From NCBI RefSeq assembly GCF_017163705.1, contig NZ_JAFIWB010000028.1:17457-81456 (forward strand): DNA of 64,000 nt, read 5' to 3'. This stretch comes from Xanthomonas bonasiae (GTDB lineage: Bacteria; Pseudomonadota; Gammaproteobacteria; Xanthomonadales; Xanthomonadaceae). A model generated the notes under the pieces. The model searched no databases and was not told where the DNA came from. It was given only the letters and a program-made list of their open reading frames with translations. Below are positions 41,021 through 49,321 of the stretch, one piece after another; positions within the stretch are counted from its first letter, which is position 1, and each line of letters starts with the position of its first letter. The translations under genes and the position numbers were made by a program.

Positions 41021-41896
41021 TCAGGCCTGACCGGCGCGGCGTGCGGCGACCTTGGCCAGCGCCGACCAGTCCAGCTCGCCGTCGCCGTGCGCGAGCGCAT
41101 CGATGAACTGGTCGCGCAGCACCGCCGCCAGCGGCATCGGCACGTGCCGGGTCTCGCCGGCGTTCAAGGCCAGGCGCACGTCCTTCAGCCCCAGCGTGGT
41201 CTTGAAGCCGGCCGGGCTGTAGCGCTGCTCGGCGATCATGCCGCCGTAGTTCTGGTACGCCGGTGCCGCGAACAGGGTGTTGACCAGCATGCCCAGGAAA
41301 TCGGCCGCGTCCACGCCATGCCCGCGCACCAGCGCCGAGGCTTCGGCCATGGTGCCGATGGCGCTGGCCAGGCACAGGTTGGCGGCCAGCTTGACCGCAT
41401 TGGCCTGCTCCGGCGCCGCGCCGAAATACCAGGTCTTGCGCCCGATCACGTCGAGCAGCGGCTGCACCCGCGCCAGCGCGTCGGCATCGCCGGCGGCGAG
41501 CAGGTTGAGCTGGCCGGCGGCGGCCACGTCGCTGCGGCCCAGTACCGGGATCGCCAGGTAGGCCACACCGCGTTCGGCGTGCAGGGCGCTCAGTTCGCGC
41601 GCCAGCGCCACCGAGATCGTGGCCATGTTGACGTGCACGCTGCCGGCCGGCAGCGCGTCGAGCGCGCCGCGCTCGAGCAGGGTCTCGCGCACCGCCGCAT
41701 CGTCGGCCAGCATCGAGAACAGCACCGGACCGCGCACCGCGTCGGCCGGCTGCGCGGCCAGCTGCGCGCCGGCCTCGAGCAGCGGCTGCGCCGCGGCCGC
41801 GCTGCGGTTCCACACGGTCACCGCGTGCCCGGCGCGCAGCAGGTTGTGCGCGATGGGCTGGCCCATCGTGCCCAGGCCGAGAAATCCGATGCTCAT
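41021..41896 (-). CDS. NAD(P)-dependent beta-hydroxyacid dehydrogenase-family oxidoreductase
   Basis: A 291-residue enzyme. The Rossmann motif GFLGLGTMGQPIAHNLL with VWNRSA after it suits NADP. The catalytic lysine lies in NAVKLAANL near residue 170, and the all-helical C-terminal domain has GHGVDAADFLGML. The family reduces or oxidises 3-hydroxyacids (6-phosphogluconate, 3-hydroxyisobutyrate, glyoxylate/succinic semialdehyde reductases). This one looks most like the GLYR branch, but the substrate is not certain. AAGGAG precedes the ATG at 41896. The same-strand neighbour upstream is a flavin oxidoreductase, 61 bp away. Confidence 0.83.
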   Translation of the reverse strand: MSIGFLGLGTMGQPIAHNLLRAGHAVTVWNRSAAAAQPLLEAGAQLAAQPADAVRGPVLFSMLADDAAVRETLLERGALDALPAGSVHVNMATISVALARELSALHAERGVAYLAIPVLGRSDVAAAGQLNLLAAGDADALARVQPLLDVIGRKTWYFGAAPEQANAVKLAANLCLASAIGTMAEASALVRGHGVDAADFLGMLVNTLFAAPAYQNYGGMIAEQRYSPAGFKTTLGLKDVRLALNAGETRHVPMPLAAVLRDQFIDALAHGDGELDWSALAKVAARRAGQA

Positions 41897-41957
41897 CGCC
41901 AACTCCTTGCACAACTCGTGATGGATGCCGCGACCTGCGCGGCGCAGCGCGCGCGGG

Positions 41958-43055
41958 TCACGCGTCGAACAGGCCGCGCGCCGAACGCGGCTCGCAACGC
42001 AGGTACTGCGGCGACGGCTTCAGCTTGGCGCCCAGCGCGGCGGCGGCGTGCCACGGCCAGCGCGGGTCGTAGAGGATGCCGCGGGCCAGCGCGATCGCGT
42101 CGGCCTGGCCCTCGGCCAGGATCGCCTCGGCGTGCTGCGGCTCGGTGATCAGGCCGACCGCGATCACCGGCATGTGCACTGCGCGATGGATCGCCTCGGC
42201 CTGCGGCACCTGGTAGCCGGCCGCCAGCGGAATCTGCTGGCGGCGGTCGAGGCCGCCGCTGGACACGTGCAGGTAATCGCAGCCCTGCGCCTGCAGCGCC
42301 TGCGCCAACGCGACGCTCTGCGCCACGTCCCAGCCGCCCTCGACCCAGTCGGTGGCGGAGATGCGCACGCCCACCGCGATCGACGCCGACACCGCCGCGC
42401 GCACCGCCGCATGCACGCGCAACAGCAGGCGCATGCGGTTCTCCAGGCTGCCGCCGTAGGCGTCTTCGCGCTGGTTGCTCAGCGGCGACAGGAACTGGTG
42501 CAGCAGATAGCCGTGCGCGGCATGCAGCTCGATCAGCTCGAAACCCAGCCGTTCGGCGCGCTGCGCCGAGGCGACGAACGCCGCGACGATGGCGTCGATG
42601 CCGACCAGGTCCAGCGCCTGCGGCGGCGTGCCGTGTTCGGCGAAGGCCAGCGCCGACGGCGCCACGGTCTGCCAGCCGTTCGGCTGATCCGGCGCGATCG
42701 CGCCGCCGCCGTCCCACGGCTTGTTGGTGGATGCCTTGCGCCCCGCGTGCGCGAGCTGGATCCCCAGCGGCATCGGCGACCAGCGCCGCACCGAGGCCAG
42801 CACGCCGCGCAATGCCGCTTCGGTGGCGTCGTCCCACAGGCCCAGGTCGGCGTAGCTGATGCGCCCGCGCGGCTCCACCGCGGTGGCTTCCAGGATCAGC
42901 AGGCCGGCGCCGGACTGCGCCAGCTGGCCGAGGTGGATGGTGTGCCAGTCGCTGGCCTGGCCGTGCTCGGCGGAGTACTGGCACATCGGCGCGATGACGA
43001 TGCGATTGGACAACGACAGCGGCCCCAGGGCGAGGGGCGAGAAGAGATGGCTCAA
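41958..43055 (-). CDS. Old yellow enzyme-family NADH:flavin oxidoreductase, YqjM type
   Basis: A 365-residue FMN-dependent TIM-barrel ene-reductase. VIAPMCQYSAEHGQASDWH carries the cysteine typical of the YqjM/thermophilic-like class, IQLAHAGRKAS and ELHAAHGYLLHQFLSP hold substrate- and flavin-binding residues, and VGLITEPQHAEAILAEG plus ALARGILYDPRWPWHAA complete the phosphate site. The class reduces activated C=C bonds and nitro compounds with NADPH. The start is taken as TTG 43055 (LSHLFSPLALGPL), where homology begins; longer frames add an unrelated leader. Confidence 0.85.
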   Translation of the reverse strand: MSHLFSPLALGPLSLSNRIVIAPMCQYSAEHGQASDWHTIHLGQLAQSGAGLLILEATAVEPRGRISYADLGLWDDATEAALRGVLASVRRWSPMPLGIQLAHAGRKASTNKPWDGGGAIAPDQPNGWQTVAPSALAFAEHGTPPQALDLVGIDAIVAAFVASAQRAERLGFELIELHAAHGYLLHQFLSPLSNQREDAYGGSLENRMRLLLRVHAAVRAAVSASIAVGVRISATDWVEGGWDVAQSVALAQALQAQGCDYLHVSSGGLDRRQQIPLAAGYQVPQAEAIHRAVHMPVIAVGLITEPQHAEAILAEGQADAIALARGILYDPRWPWHAAAALGAKLKPSPQYLRCEPRSARGLFDA

Positions 43056-43186
43056 GGTGGCGTTCCGTGGGGGCGCCCGCTGCACTGCGGGCAAGCTGCC
43101 ATTGCACTCCTGCCGGCGATGCCGATCAACCACTGCCGGTGGATCAGTTCGTGCGCGGATTCGGAACGCGCCGCGCCGGAGCCGCC

Positions 43187-43425
43187 AGGGCGTGTCATCG
43201 ATTCCCGAGTAGGTCGCGTTGGGTCTGCCAGGTCGCCAGCCGGTGCTGCGTGGCGTAGCGCCTGACCGGCGGTCAGGTCAGGTCAAGCCGCGCGGTGCCG
43301 GCTGGCGGCCTGACAGGCCCGACCCGTAGGGCCACTGTTGCGCGTGCACGCTGCCGTGCCAGCACTGACGCGAACACGCATGCGCGGGCGTGGCGCGAGC
43401 TGCTCGGGGATTGATGACACGCCCT
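43187..43425. mobile_element. Putative MITE with 32-bp terminal inverted repeats
   Basis: Positions 43187-43218 and 43394-43425 are inverted copies agreeing at 28 of 32 bases, both starting AGGGCGTGTCATC. Inside is a second inverted pair (CAGGTCGCCAGCCGG near 43230, CCGGCTGGCGGCC near 43299), so the 239-bp element can fold on itself. There is no coding capacity. The right end coincides with the stop codon of the sirtuin gene. I see no clear target duplication. It resembles a non-autonomous derivative of an insertion sequence; the parent is not in the window. Confidence 0.7.
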
Positions 43426-44293
43426 AGGCGGCCGCGCGCGGCAGCAGGAACTGCAACGCCTGCGCGCAGGGCTGCGCCAGTTTCAGGCTCAGCAGGTCGT
43501 CGCCGCGGGTGCGGCCCAGGTTGACCGCGGCGATCGGCAGTCCGGCCTTGGCCGCGGCCTGCACGAAGCGGAAGCCGGAATACACCATCAGCGACGACCC
43601 CAGCACCAGCATCGCGTCGGCCTGCTGCAGGTGCGCGAAGGCGGCGGCCACGCGCTCGCGCGGCACGTTCTCGCCGAAGAACACCACGTCCGGCTTCAGC
43701 ACGCCGCCGCACTGGGTGCAGGCCGGCACCGCGAAGGCGGCGAAGTCCACGCCTTCCAGATCCGCGTCGCCGTCGGGCGCCTGCCCGGCCTGCAGCGTCG
43801 CCCAGTGCGGGTTGTGCTGCAGCAGCTGGTGCTGGAAGTCCTCGCGCGGCAGGCGCCGTTCGCAATCCATGCAGCGCACCACGTCCAGGCGTCCGTGCAG
43901 GTCGATCACCGCGTCGCTGCCGGCGGCCTGGTGCAGGCGGTCCACGTTCTGGGTCAGCAGCAGTTCGACCTGGCCGCGCGCTTCCAGCTGCGCCAGCGCC
44001 GCATGCGTGGCATTGGGCCGGGCATGGCCGAAGCGCGGCCAGCCGACCAGACTGCGCGCCCAGTAGCGCTGCCGCGTGGCCAGCTCGCCCATGAACGCCT
44101 GGTAGGTGACCGGCTGCGCGCGCTTCCAGTCGCCGGCGGCATCACGGTAGTCGGGAATGCCCGAATCGGTGCTGCAACCGGCACCGGTCAGCACGAACAG
44201 GCGCCGGTGGCGCGCGACGAACGCTTGCAGCGCTGCGTCCGTGGCGGCCGGCGCCGGCATGGGCAGGGCGTGATCCGGCAATGTCTGGTGCAT
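43424..44293 (-). CDS. Sir2-family NAD-dependent protein deacylase
   Basis: A 289-residue sirtuin. It has LTGAGCSTDSGIPDYRD (NAD-binding GAG, near residue 36), LLTQNVDRLHQAAGS (the TQNVD motif), and the catalytic histidine in DLHGRLD. A zinc ribbon has CMDC and CTQCGG, then LKPDVVFFGENVP and VLGSSLMVYSG. It removes acyl groups from protein lysines, consuming NAD. The ATG at 44293 has AAGGA upstream. The gene's stop codon overlaps the end of a MITE-like repeat; the C-terminus (ALQFLLPRAAA) looks normal, so the protein is not obviously truncated. Confidence 0.9.
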   Translation of the reverse strand: MHQTLPDHALPMPAPAATDAALQAFVARHRRLFVLTGAGCSTDSGIPDYRDAAGDWKRAQPVTYQAFMGELATRQRYWARSLVGWPRFGHARPNATHAALAQLEARGQVELLLTQNVDRLHQAAGSDAVIDLHGRLDVVRCMDCERRLPREDFQHQLLQHNPHWATLQAGQAPDGDADLEGVDFAAFAVPACTQCGGVLKPDVVFFGENVPRERVAAAFAHLQQADAMLVLGSSLMVYSGFRFVQAAAKAGLPIAAVNLGRTRGDDLLSLKLAQPCAQALQFLLPRAAA

Positions 44294-44618
44294 CGTACGG
44301 GGTCCTTGGGCGGTTGCGTCGGTGCGGCGTGGACGACCGCTGCGCCAGCGACGCGATGGATCCCATCTTGGGTCCGCCGCGCGGCAACGCAAGCGCCCGC
44401 ACGCCAGAGTGCCGGCTTCGCATTGCGGCATCTGCCGCGTGAAGACCGCGCACGCGGCGCGCACGGCGCCGAATCCGCGTGCAGCCGCAGCATGCCGCGC
44501 ATTGAAAGCCCTGCAGAAACTGGCTACTGTCGGGCACCGGCAAGATGCATCGGCTGCGCGCAGCCGCGCTGCCGCACGATGCCTCCGGCAGCAATGCCGC
44601 CCATCCCGATTCCGCGTC
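44294..44618. other. Divergent intergenic region, no gene seen
   Basis: About 325 bp between the leftward sirtuin gene and the rightward regulator gene. An open frame covers it on the plus strand in phase with the regulator but has low-complexity Arg/Ala composition and no homology character. It probably contains both promoters; I cannot pick out a convincing -35/-10 pair. Confidence 0.4.
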
Positions 44619-45368
44619 GTGAGCAGATTTTCCGATCCGATAGGCCAGCCGATCGCCGCCACCGCCACCGCCTCGCTGCGGGTGGCGCTGCTGGAGGACG
44701 ACGACGTGCTGCGCGACCGGGTCCTGGTGCCCGGGTTGCAGCGGCACGGTTTCGAGGTCACGCCGCTGCGCACCGCGCAGGCGCTGTGGGCGGCGCTGGA
44801 CGACCAGCGCTTCGACCTGATCGTGCTCGATATCGGCCTGCCGGACAGCGACGGCTTCACCCTGACCCAGCAACTGCAGGCGCAGCGCCCGGGGCTGGGC
44901 ATCGTCATCCTGAGCGGGCGCGGCGAGCAGCCGGATCTGGTGCGCGGCCTGACCCAGGGCGCGGACTCCTATCTGATCAAACCGGTGCAGATCGAGATCC
45001 TGGCCGCCACGCTGTTCAGCGTGGCGCGGCGCATGGCGCGTCCGCTGTCCTCGGCCCCCAGCGCAGCGGAGGAATGGCAGCTGCAGGACGACGGCTGGTG
45101 CCTGTTCTCGCCCGATGGCCAGGCGGTGCCGTTGACCGGCTCCGAGCGCAAGGTGGTGCAGAGCCTGTGGAGCGCGCGCGGACGGCTGGTCACCCGCGAC
45201 GCGTTGATCGGCATGCTCGGCGGCAACCTCGGCCTGGAGGTCGACCCGCATCGCCTGGACGCGCTGCTGCACCGGCTGCGGCTCAAGGTGCAGGAGCGCA
45301 CCGGCGTCGCGCTGCCGCTGAAGGCGGTGCGTGGCGAGGGTTACCTGCTCATGCCGCAGGAACGCTGA
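44619..45368 (+). CDS. OmpR-type response regulator
   Basis: A 249-residue regulator starting at GTG 44619. The receiver has VALLEDDDVLRDRVLVPGL, phosphoacceptor LIVLDIGLPDSDG near residue 67, and YLIKPVQIEILAA with the switch lysine. The winged helix follows (PLTGSERKVVQSLWSARGRL; HRLDALLHRLRLKVQE; VRGEGYLLMPQ). The DNA-binding half is divergent from PhoP/OmpR-type relatives. The gene runs into the kinase gene on the opposite strand, overlapping it by 20 bp at the 3-prime ends. Confidence 0.82.
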   Translation: MSRFSDPIGQPIAATATASLRVALLEDDDVLRDRVLVPGLQRHGFEVTPLRTAQALWAALDDQRFDLIVLDIGLPDSDGFTLTQQLQAQRPGLGIVILSGRGEQPDLVRGLTQGADSYLIKPVQIEILAATLFSVARRMARPLSSAPSAAEEWQLQDDGWCLFSPDGQAVPLTGSERKVVQSLWSARGRLVTRDALIGMLGGNLGLEVDPHRLDALLHRLRLKVQERTGVALPLKAVRGEGYLLMPQER

Positions 45369-46749
45369 GCGCCGCCAGCGGCAGGCGCAACACGAAGCAG
45401 GTGCCCGCGCCCGGCGCGCTGCGCACCTCCAGGCTGCCTTGCGCCTCCTGCGCCATTTCGAAGGCGACCGCCAGTCCCAGCCCGGTGCCTTGACCGGCCG
45501 GTTTGGTGGTGAAGAACGGCTCGAACGCCTGCCGCTGCACGTCCGCGCTCATGCCCACACCGGTATCGGCGATCTCGATGCGGGCGCAGGCGCCCTCGCG
45601 GCGCAGGCAGATCGAGAAACTGCCGCCGCCGGGCATGGCATCGCGCGCATTGGCGGCGAAATTGAGCAAGGTCAGGTCGAGCCGGCTGCGGTCCAGGAAC
45701 AGCGGCAGCGGTTCCGGCGCCACGTCCAGATGCAAGCGCACGGTCGGCCCGAACAGTTGCCGCAGCATCGGCTGAATGCCACGTAGCGCCTCGCCGGCGT
45801 CGAAGCGCTCGGGCACGCTCACTTCGCGCCGGCTGAAGCTCAGCAGTTTGCGGCTGATCGACACGCCGCGCTGCGCGGCCAGCGCCACGCCGTCCAGTGC
45901 GTCGGCCAGCGCCAGCGCATCGCGCGGCGGATCGAAATCCAGTTCGTGCACGCAGTGGCGCTGCTCGGCATAACCGAGGATCGCGCTGAGGACGTTGTTG
46001 AAGTCGTGCGACACGCCGCTGGCCAGTTGCCCGACCAGCTCGATCTTCTGCAGATGCAATAGCCGCTGTTGCGCCTGCGCGCGCTCGCGCATCTCCACCC
46101 GCAGCCGCGCGGCGCTGCGCCGCGCGCGCCACAGGCTCTCGCGCAACGCGGCCACGGTGCGATCCAGCACCAGGGTGATCATCAGGTAGCTCAGCGCCAG
46201 CGACGGCAGGTTCTGGAACGGGCTGCGCGTGCCGCGCGGATCGCGCCCCCACGGGCTCTCCATGCCCGCCCAGAAGATCAGCGTGATGCACAGGTACACC
46301 ACCCACAGCGCGCGCCGCCCGATCACCAGCGCGGCCAAGGTCAACATCATCATCGGGTAGGGATCGAAGGCCTGCACCTGGTAGCCGAAGGCCAGATTGG
46401 CCGCCACCGCCGAACACAGCACCACCGCGATGAACGCCGCGGCGGCCTGTTGCAGCAGGCCGCGGCGGATCATCCACACCCCGGCCCAGGCCGCCACGGA
46501 CATCGCCGCGTCGGTGCCCACGTCCACCGCCAGCTGGCCGGCGGTCATCTGGATCTGCGGAGCGGTCAGCAGGTGGTAGAGCTTGTTGAGCGGGATCTCG
46601 CAGCCGAGGAACAGGAACAGCACCTGCAACGCAGGCGCGTTGCGGCGGTCGACCGGATCGGCGATGGGGACGCGCCGCAGCCATGTCCAATGCCGACGCC
46701 ACAGCCGGACCAGCAGATTTTGTGGCATGCGTCCCACCCAGACTCCCAT
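45349..46749 (-). CDS. Membrane histidine kinase with multi-helix sensor domain
   Basis: A 466-residue kinase. Residues 30-200 contain about six hydrophobic helices and almost no periplasmic domain, suggesting sensing within the membrane. A coiled coil (ARLRVEMRERAQAQQRLLHL) leads to the H-box GQLASGVSHDFNNVLSAIL, the DFNN type seen in NtrB-like and hybrid-type kinases. FAANARDAMPGGG is the N-box, IADTGVGMS and GTGLGLAVAFEMA the G-boxes. It is encoded tail-to-tail with the response regulator. ATG at 46749 is used; 46728 (MPQNLLVRL) is possible. It diverges from the trimeric autotransporter gene 125 bp away. Confidence 0.83.
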   Translation of the reverse strand: MGVWVGRMPQNLLVRLWRRHWTWLRRVPIADPVDRRNAPALQVLFLFLGCEIPLNKLYHLLTAPQIQMTAGQLAVDVGTDAAMSVAAWAGVWMIRRGLLQQAAAAFIAVVLCSAVAANLAFGYQVQAFDPYPMMMLTLAALVIGRRALWVVYLCITLIFWAGMESPWGRDPRGTRSPFQNLPSLALSYLMITLVLDRTVAALRESLWRARRSAARLRVEMRERAQAQQRLLHLQKIELVGQLASGVSHDFNNVLSAILGYAEQRHCVHELDFDPPRDALALADALDGVALAAQRGVSISRKLLSFSRREVSVPERFDAGEALRGIQPMLRQLFGPTVRLHLDVAPEPLPLFLDRSRLDLTLLNFAANARDAMPGGGSFSICLRREGACARIEIADTGVGMSADVQRQAFEPFFTTKPAGQGTGLGLAVAFEMAQEAQGSLEVRSAPGAGTCFVLRLPLAALSVPAA

Positions 46750-46874
46750 GTCGGTGAGTCTACCGTGAGGTTGACGTGAATTTACCGGCATTGAAGGCGG
46801 CCAGGGCTTACCGCCTTAATCGGGGCTAAACCCATTGCCGGGACCGTCGTCCCAGCGCTGCCCTGGAACCGCTC

Positions 46875-49211
46875 ATGCCCGTTAAGCACACGCTCGTTCG
46901 CTCGCGCCGCACATGCCCTTCGTCCACTCTGTCGCACGCTCCTTACAGCCTGCTGACGGTCGCGTTGCTGCTGGCGGCGGTGCCATTGGCCGCCGGCGCG
47001 GCCGCTGCGCCCACGGCCGTCGCGCCTGCCGCCCAGCCAGCCACGGCCACGGCAGCCGCAAGCAGCGGCGACGCGCAGCCCGCCGACGACGCGGATCCCT
47101 CCGCGCCGGTGCAGCCCGGCAGCCAGAACACCACGGGCTACTTCATGGCCGAAGGCCTGAACGACGGCAGCGACTTCGCCGCCGCCGCCGGCCTGCGTGC
47201 CGTGGCGATGGGCGCACGCGCCGACGCATCCGGCGCCTTCGCCATCGCCATCGGCCACCACACCGTGGCCTCCGACGCCGCCGCCATCGCGATGGGCGAC
47301 GGCGCGGTGGCCAGCGGCACCTCGGCGATCGCGATCGGCGGCAGCTTCTTCGGCAGCACCTACGGCGACTCGGCCGGCGCGCAGAGCACCGGGTTCGGCG
47401 CGCTCGCCATCGGCACCGCCGCCACCGCCTCCGCCACCACCGCCAGCGCGGTCGGCTGGAACGCCAGCGCCAGCGCCGCCGGCGCGACCGCGGCCGGTTC
47501 GGCCGCCGCCGCCAGCGGGCTATACGCCAGCGCCTTCGGCAGCTCGGCCCTGGCCACCGGCGAGCAGGCCAGCGCGTTCGGCTACGCCGCCTCCGCCAGC
47601 GGCACCGGCGCGATCGCACACGGCGGCTACAGCGTCGCCTCCGGCTTCTTCGGGGTGGCGATGGGCTACACCGCCACCGCCAGCGGCGACGGCGGCATCG
47701 CGATCGGCGACAGCGCCTCGGCCGCCGGCCAGCAGAGCGTGGCGATCGGGGCGAGCAACAGCGGCGTTCCGGCGCAATCCAACGGCCTCGGCGCGGTCAC
47801 GGTCGGCGCCGGCGCCTGGGCGCTGTCCGACTACGGCACGGCGCTGGGCTTCGACAGCCATGCCGACGCGGCCTACAGCATGGCCCTGGGCGCATCGGCG
47901 CTGGCCACCAGCAGCAATGCGCTGGCGGTGGGCGCGCAATCCTTCGCCGACGGCGAGGACGCCAGCGCCTTCGGCTCCATCGCCAGCGCCAACGCCGCCG
48001 GCGCCACCGCGCTCGGCAGCGGCGCCACCGCGCTGAGCGCAGGCAGCGTGGCGCTGGGCTACAACAGCGCCGCCACCGGCGCCAACAGCGTGGCGATCGG
48101 CGCCGGCTCGGTGGCCGACCGCGACAACGCAGTGGCCTTCGGCACGGACGGCGCCCTGCGCCAGCTGACCTATGTCGCCGCCGGTACCGCCGACACCGAT
48201 GCAGTCAACGTGCTGCAGCTGCGCAGCATCGCCACCGCGCTCGGCGCCGGCAGCGTGGTCGGCAGCGACGGCAGCCTGAGCGGCAGCGCCTATCTGATCC
48301 AGGGCCGCACCTATGGCAGCGTCGGCTCGGCACTGTCGGCGCTGGACGGCGCGCTGTCGTCGCTGGACACCCGCGTCGGCACGCTGGCCCAGGGCGGCGG
48401 CGGTGCCGTGGCGGTCGGCAGCGGCGCCAGCGGTGGCCCCAGCGTCGGCACCGGCACCAATGCCGTGGCGGTCGGCGCCGAGGCCACTGCGAACGGCCAC
48501 AACGGCACCGCGATGGGCGCCAATGCCCTGGCCTACGGTCCCAACGACACCGCGCTGGGCGGCAACGCGCGGGTCAACGCCGACGGCAGCACCGCGGTCG
48601 GCGCCAATGCCAGCATCAGCGCCAGCGCCACCAATGCCGTGGCGGTCGGCGAGAGCGCCGCGGTCACCGCCGCATCCGGCACCGCACTTGGCCAGGGCGC
48701 GTCGGTCTCGGCCGACAACGCGGTGGCGCTGGGCCGCAACTCCAGCGCGACCCGCGCCAACACCGTGTCGGTGGGCAGCGCCGGCAACGCGCGCCAGGTG
48801 ACCAACGTGGCCGCCGGCACTGCCGCCACCGATGCGGTGAACGTCAGCCAGATGCAGGCCGGCGACAGCGCCACGCTGAGCAGCGCCAACGCCTACACCG
48901 ATAGCCGCCTGTCGGGCTGGGACGACAACCTGACCACGCTGCGCAGCGACACCGATCGCCGCTTCCACGACGTGGACCGGCGCATGGACCGCATGGGCGC
49001 GATGAGTGCCGCCTATGCCGGCATGGCGGTCAACACCTCGGGGCTGGCCGGCGCCAACCGCGTGGGTGTCGGTGTCGGCTCGCAAGGCGGCGAGAGCGCG
49101 CTGGCGGTGGGCTACCAGCGCGCGATCGGCAACCGCGCCAGCGTCTCGCTCGGCGGCGCGTTCTCCGGCAACGACAAGAGCGTTTCCGCCGGCGCCGGCT
49201 TCAGCTGGTGA
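46875..49211 (+). CDS. Trimeric autotransporter adhesin (YadA-like)
   Basis: A 778-residue surface adhesin. It has a long signal peptide (to about residue 42, ending LAAGAAA) and then a head of about 25 degenerate 14-residue repeats of the A-x-A-x-G type that form a left-handed beta roll. Two head-insert/neck motifs follow (LTYVAAGTADTDAVNVLQLR near 430; VTNVAAGTAATDAVNVSQMQ near 638), then a short coiled stalk (LRSDTDRRFHDVDRRMDRM) and the YadA membrane anchor ending in SVSAGAGFSW. The final aromatic residue suits BAM-dependent insertion. It works as a trimer on the outer membrane. A subtilisin-like protease gene follows 110 bp downstream. Confidence 0.92.
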   Translation: MPVKHTLVRSRRTCPSSTLSHAPYSLLTVALLLAAVPLAAGAAAAPTAVAPAAQPATATAAASSGDAQPADDADPSAPVQPGSQNTTGYFMAEGLNDGSDFAAAAGLRAVAMGARADASGAFAIAIGHHTVASDAAAIAMGDGAVASGTSAIAIGGSFFGSTYGDSAGAQSTGFGALAIGTAATASATTASAVGWNASASAAGATAAGSAAAASGLYASAFGSSALATGEQASAFGYAASASGTGAIAHGGYSVASGFFGVAMGYTATASGDGGIAIGDSASAAGQQSVAIGASNSGVPAQSNGLGAVTVGAGAWALSDYGTALGFDSHADAAYSMALGASALATSSNALAVGAQSFADGEDASAFGSIASANAAGATALGSGATALSAGSVALGYNSAATGANSVAIGAGSVADRDNAVAFGTDGALRQLTYVAAGTADTDAVNVLQLRSIATALGAGSVVGSDGSLSGSAYLIQGRTYGSVGSALSALDGALSSLDTRVGTLAQGGGGAVAVGSGASGGPSVGTGTNAVAVGAEATANGHNGTAMGANALAYGPNDTALGGNARVNADGSTAVGANASISASATNAVAVGESAAVTAASGTALGQGASVSADNAVALGRNSSATRANTVSVGSAGNARQVTNVAAGTAATDAVNVSQMQAGDSATLSSANAYTDSRLSGWDDNLTTLRSDTDRRFHDVDRRMDRMGAMSAAYAGMAVNTSGLAGANRVGVGVGSQGGESALAVGYQRAIGNRASVSLGGAFSGNDKSVSAGAGFSW

Positions 49212-49321
49212 TGCCACGGCGGCGCGCCGGGCGCGCCGGCCGCCCCCACGCACCGTTTTCCGCCGGCCTGCCGCACTGCGCGGCCGGCGCTCCTCATCAC
49301 CCTCCTCGTAGAGAGACAGAC

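Noticed and set aside
43056..43133. Longer N-terminus for the old yellow enzyme starting at an ATG near 43133.
   Set aside because: The extra 26 residues have no family resemblance; homology starts at SHLFSPLALGPL, so the TTG at 43055 is preferred.
43424..44293. Sirtuin as part of an antiphage defence island.
   Set aside because: It is a plain class I deacylase-type sequence with zinc ribbon, without a partner effector domain or neighbouring defence genes.
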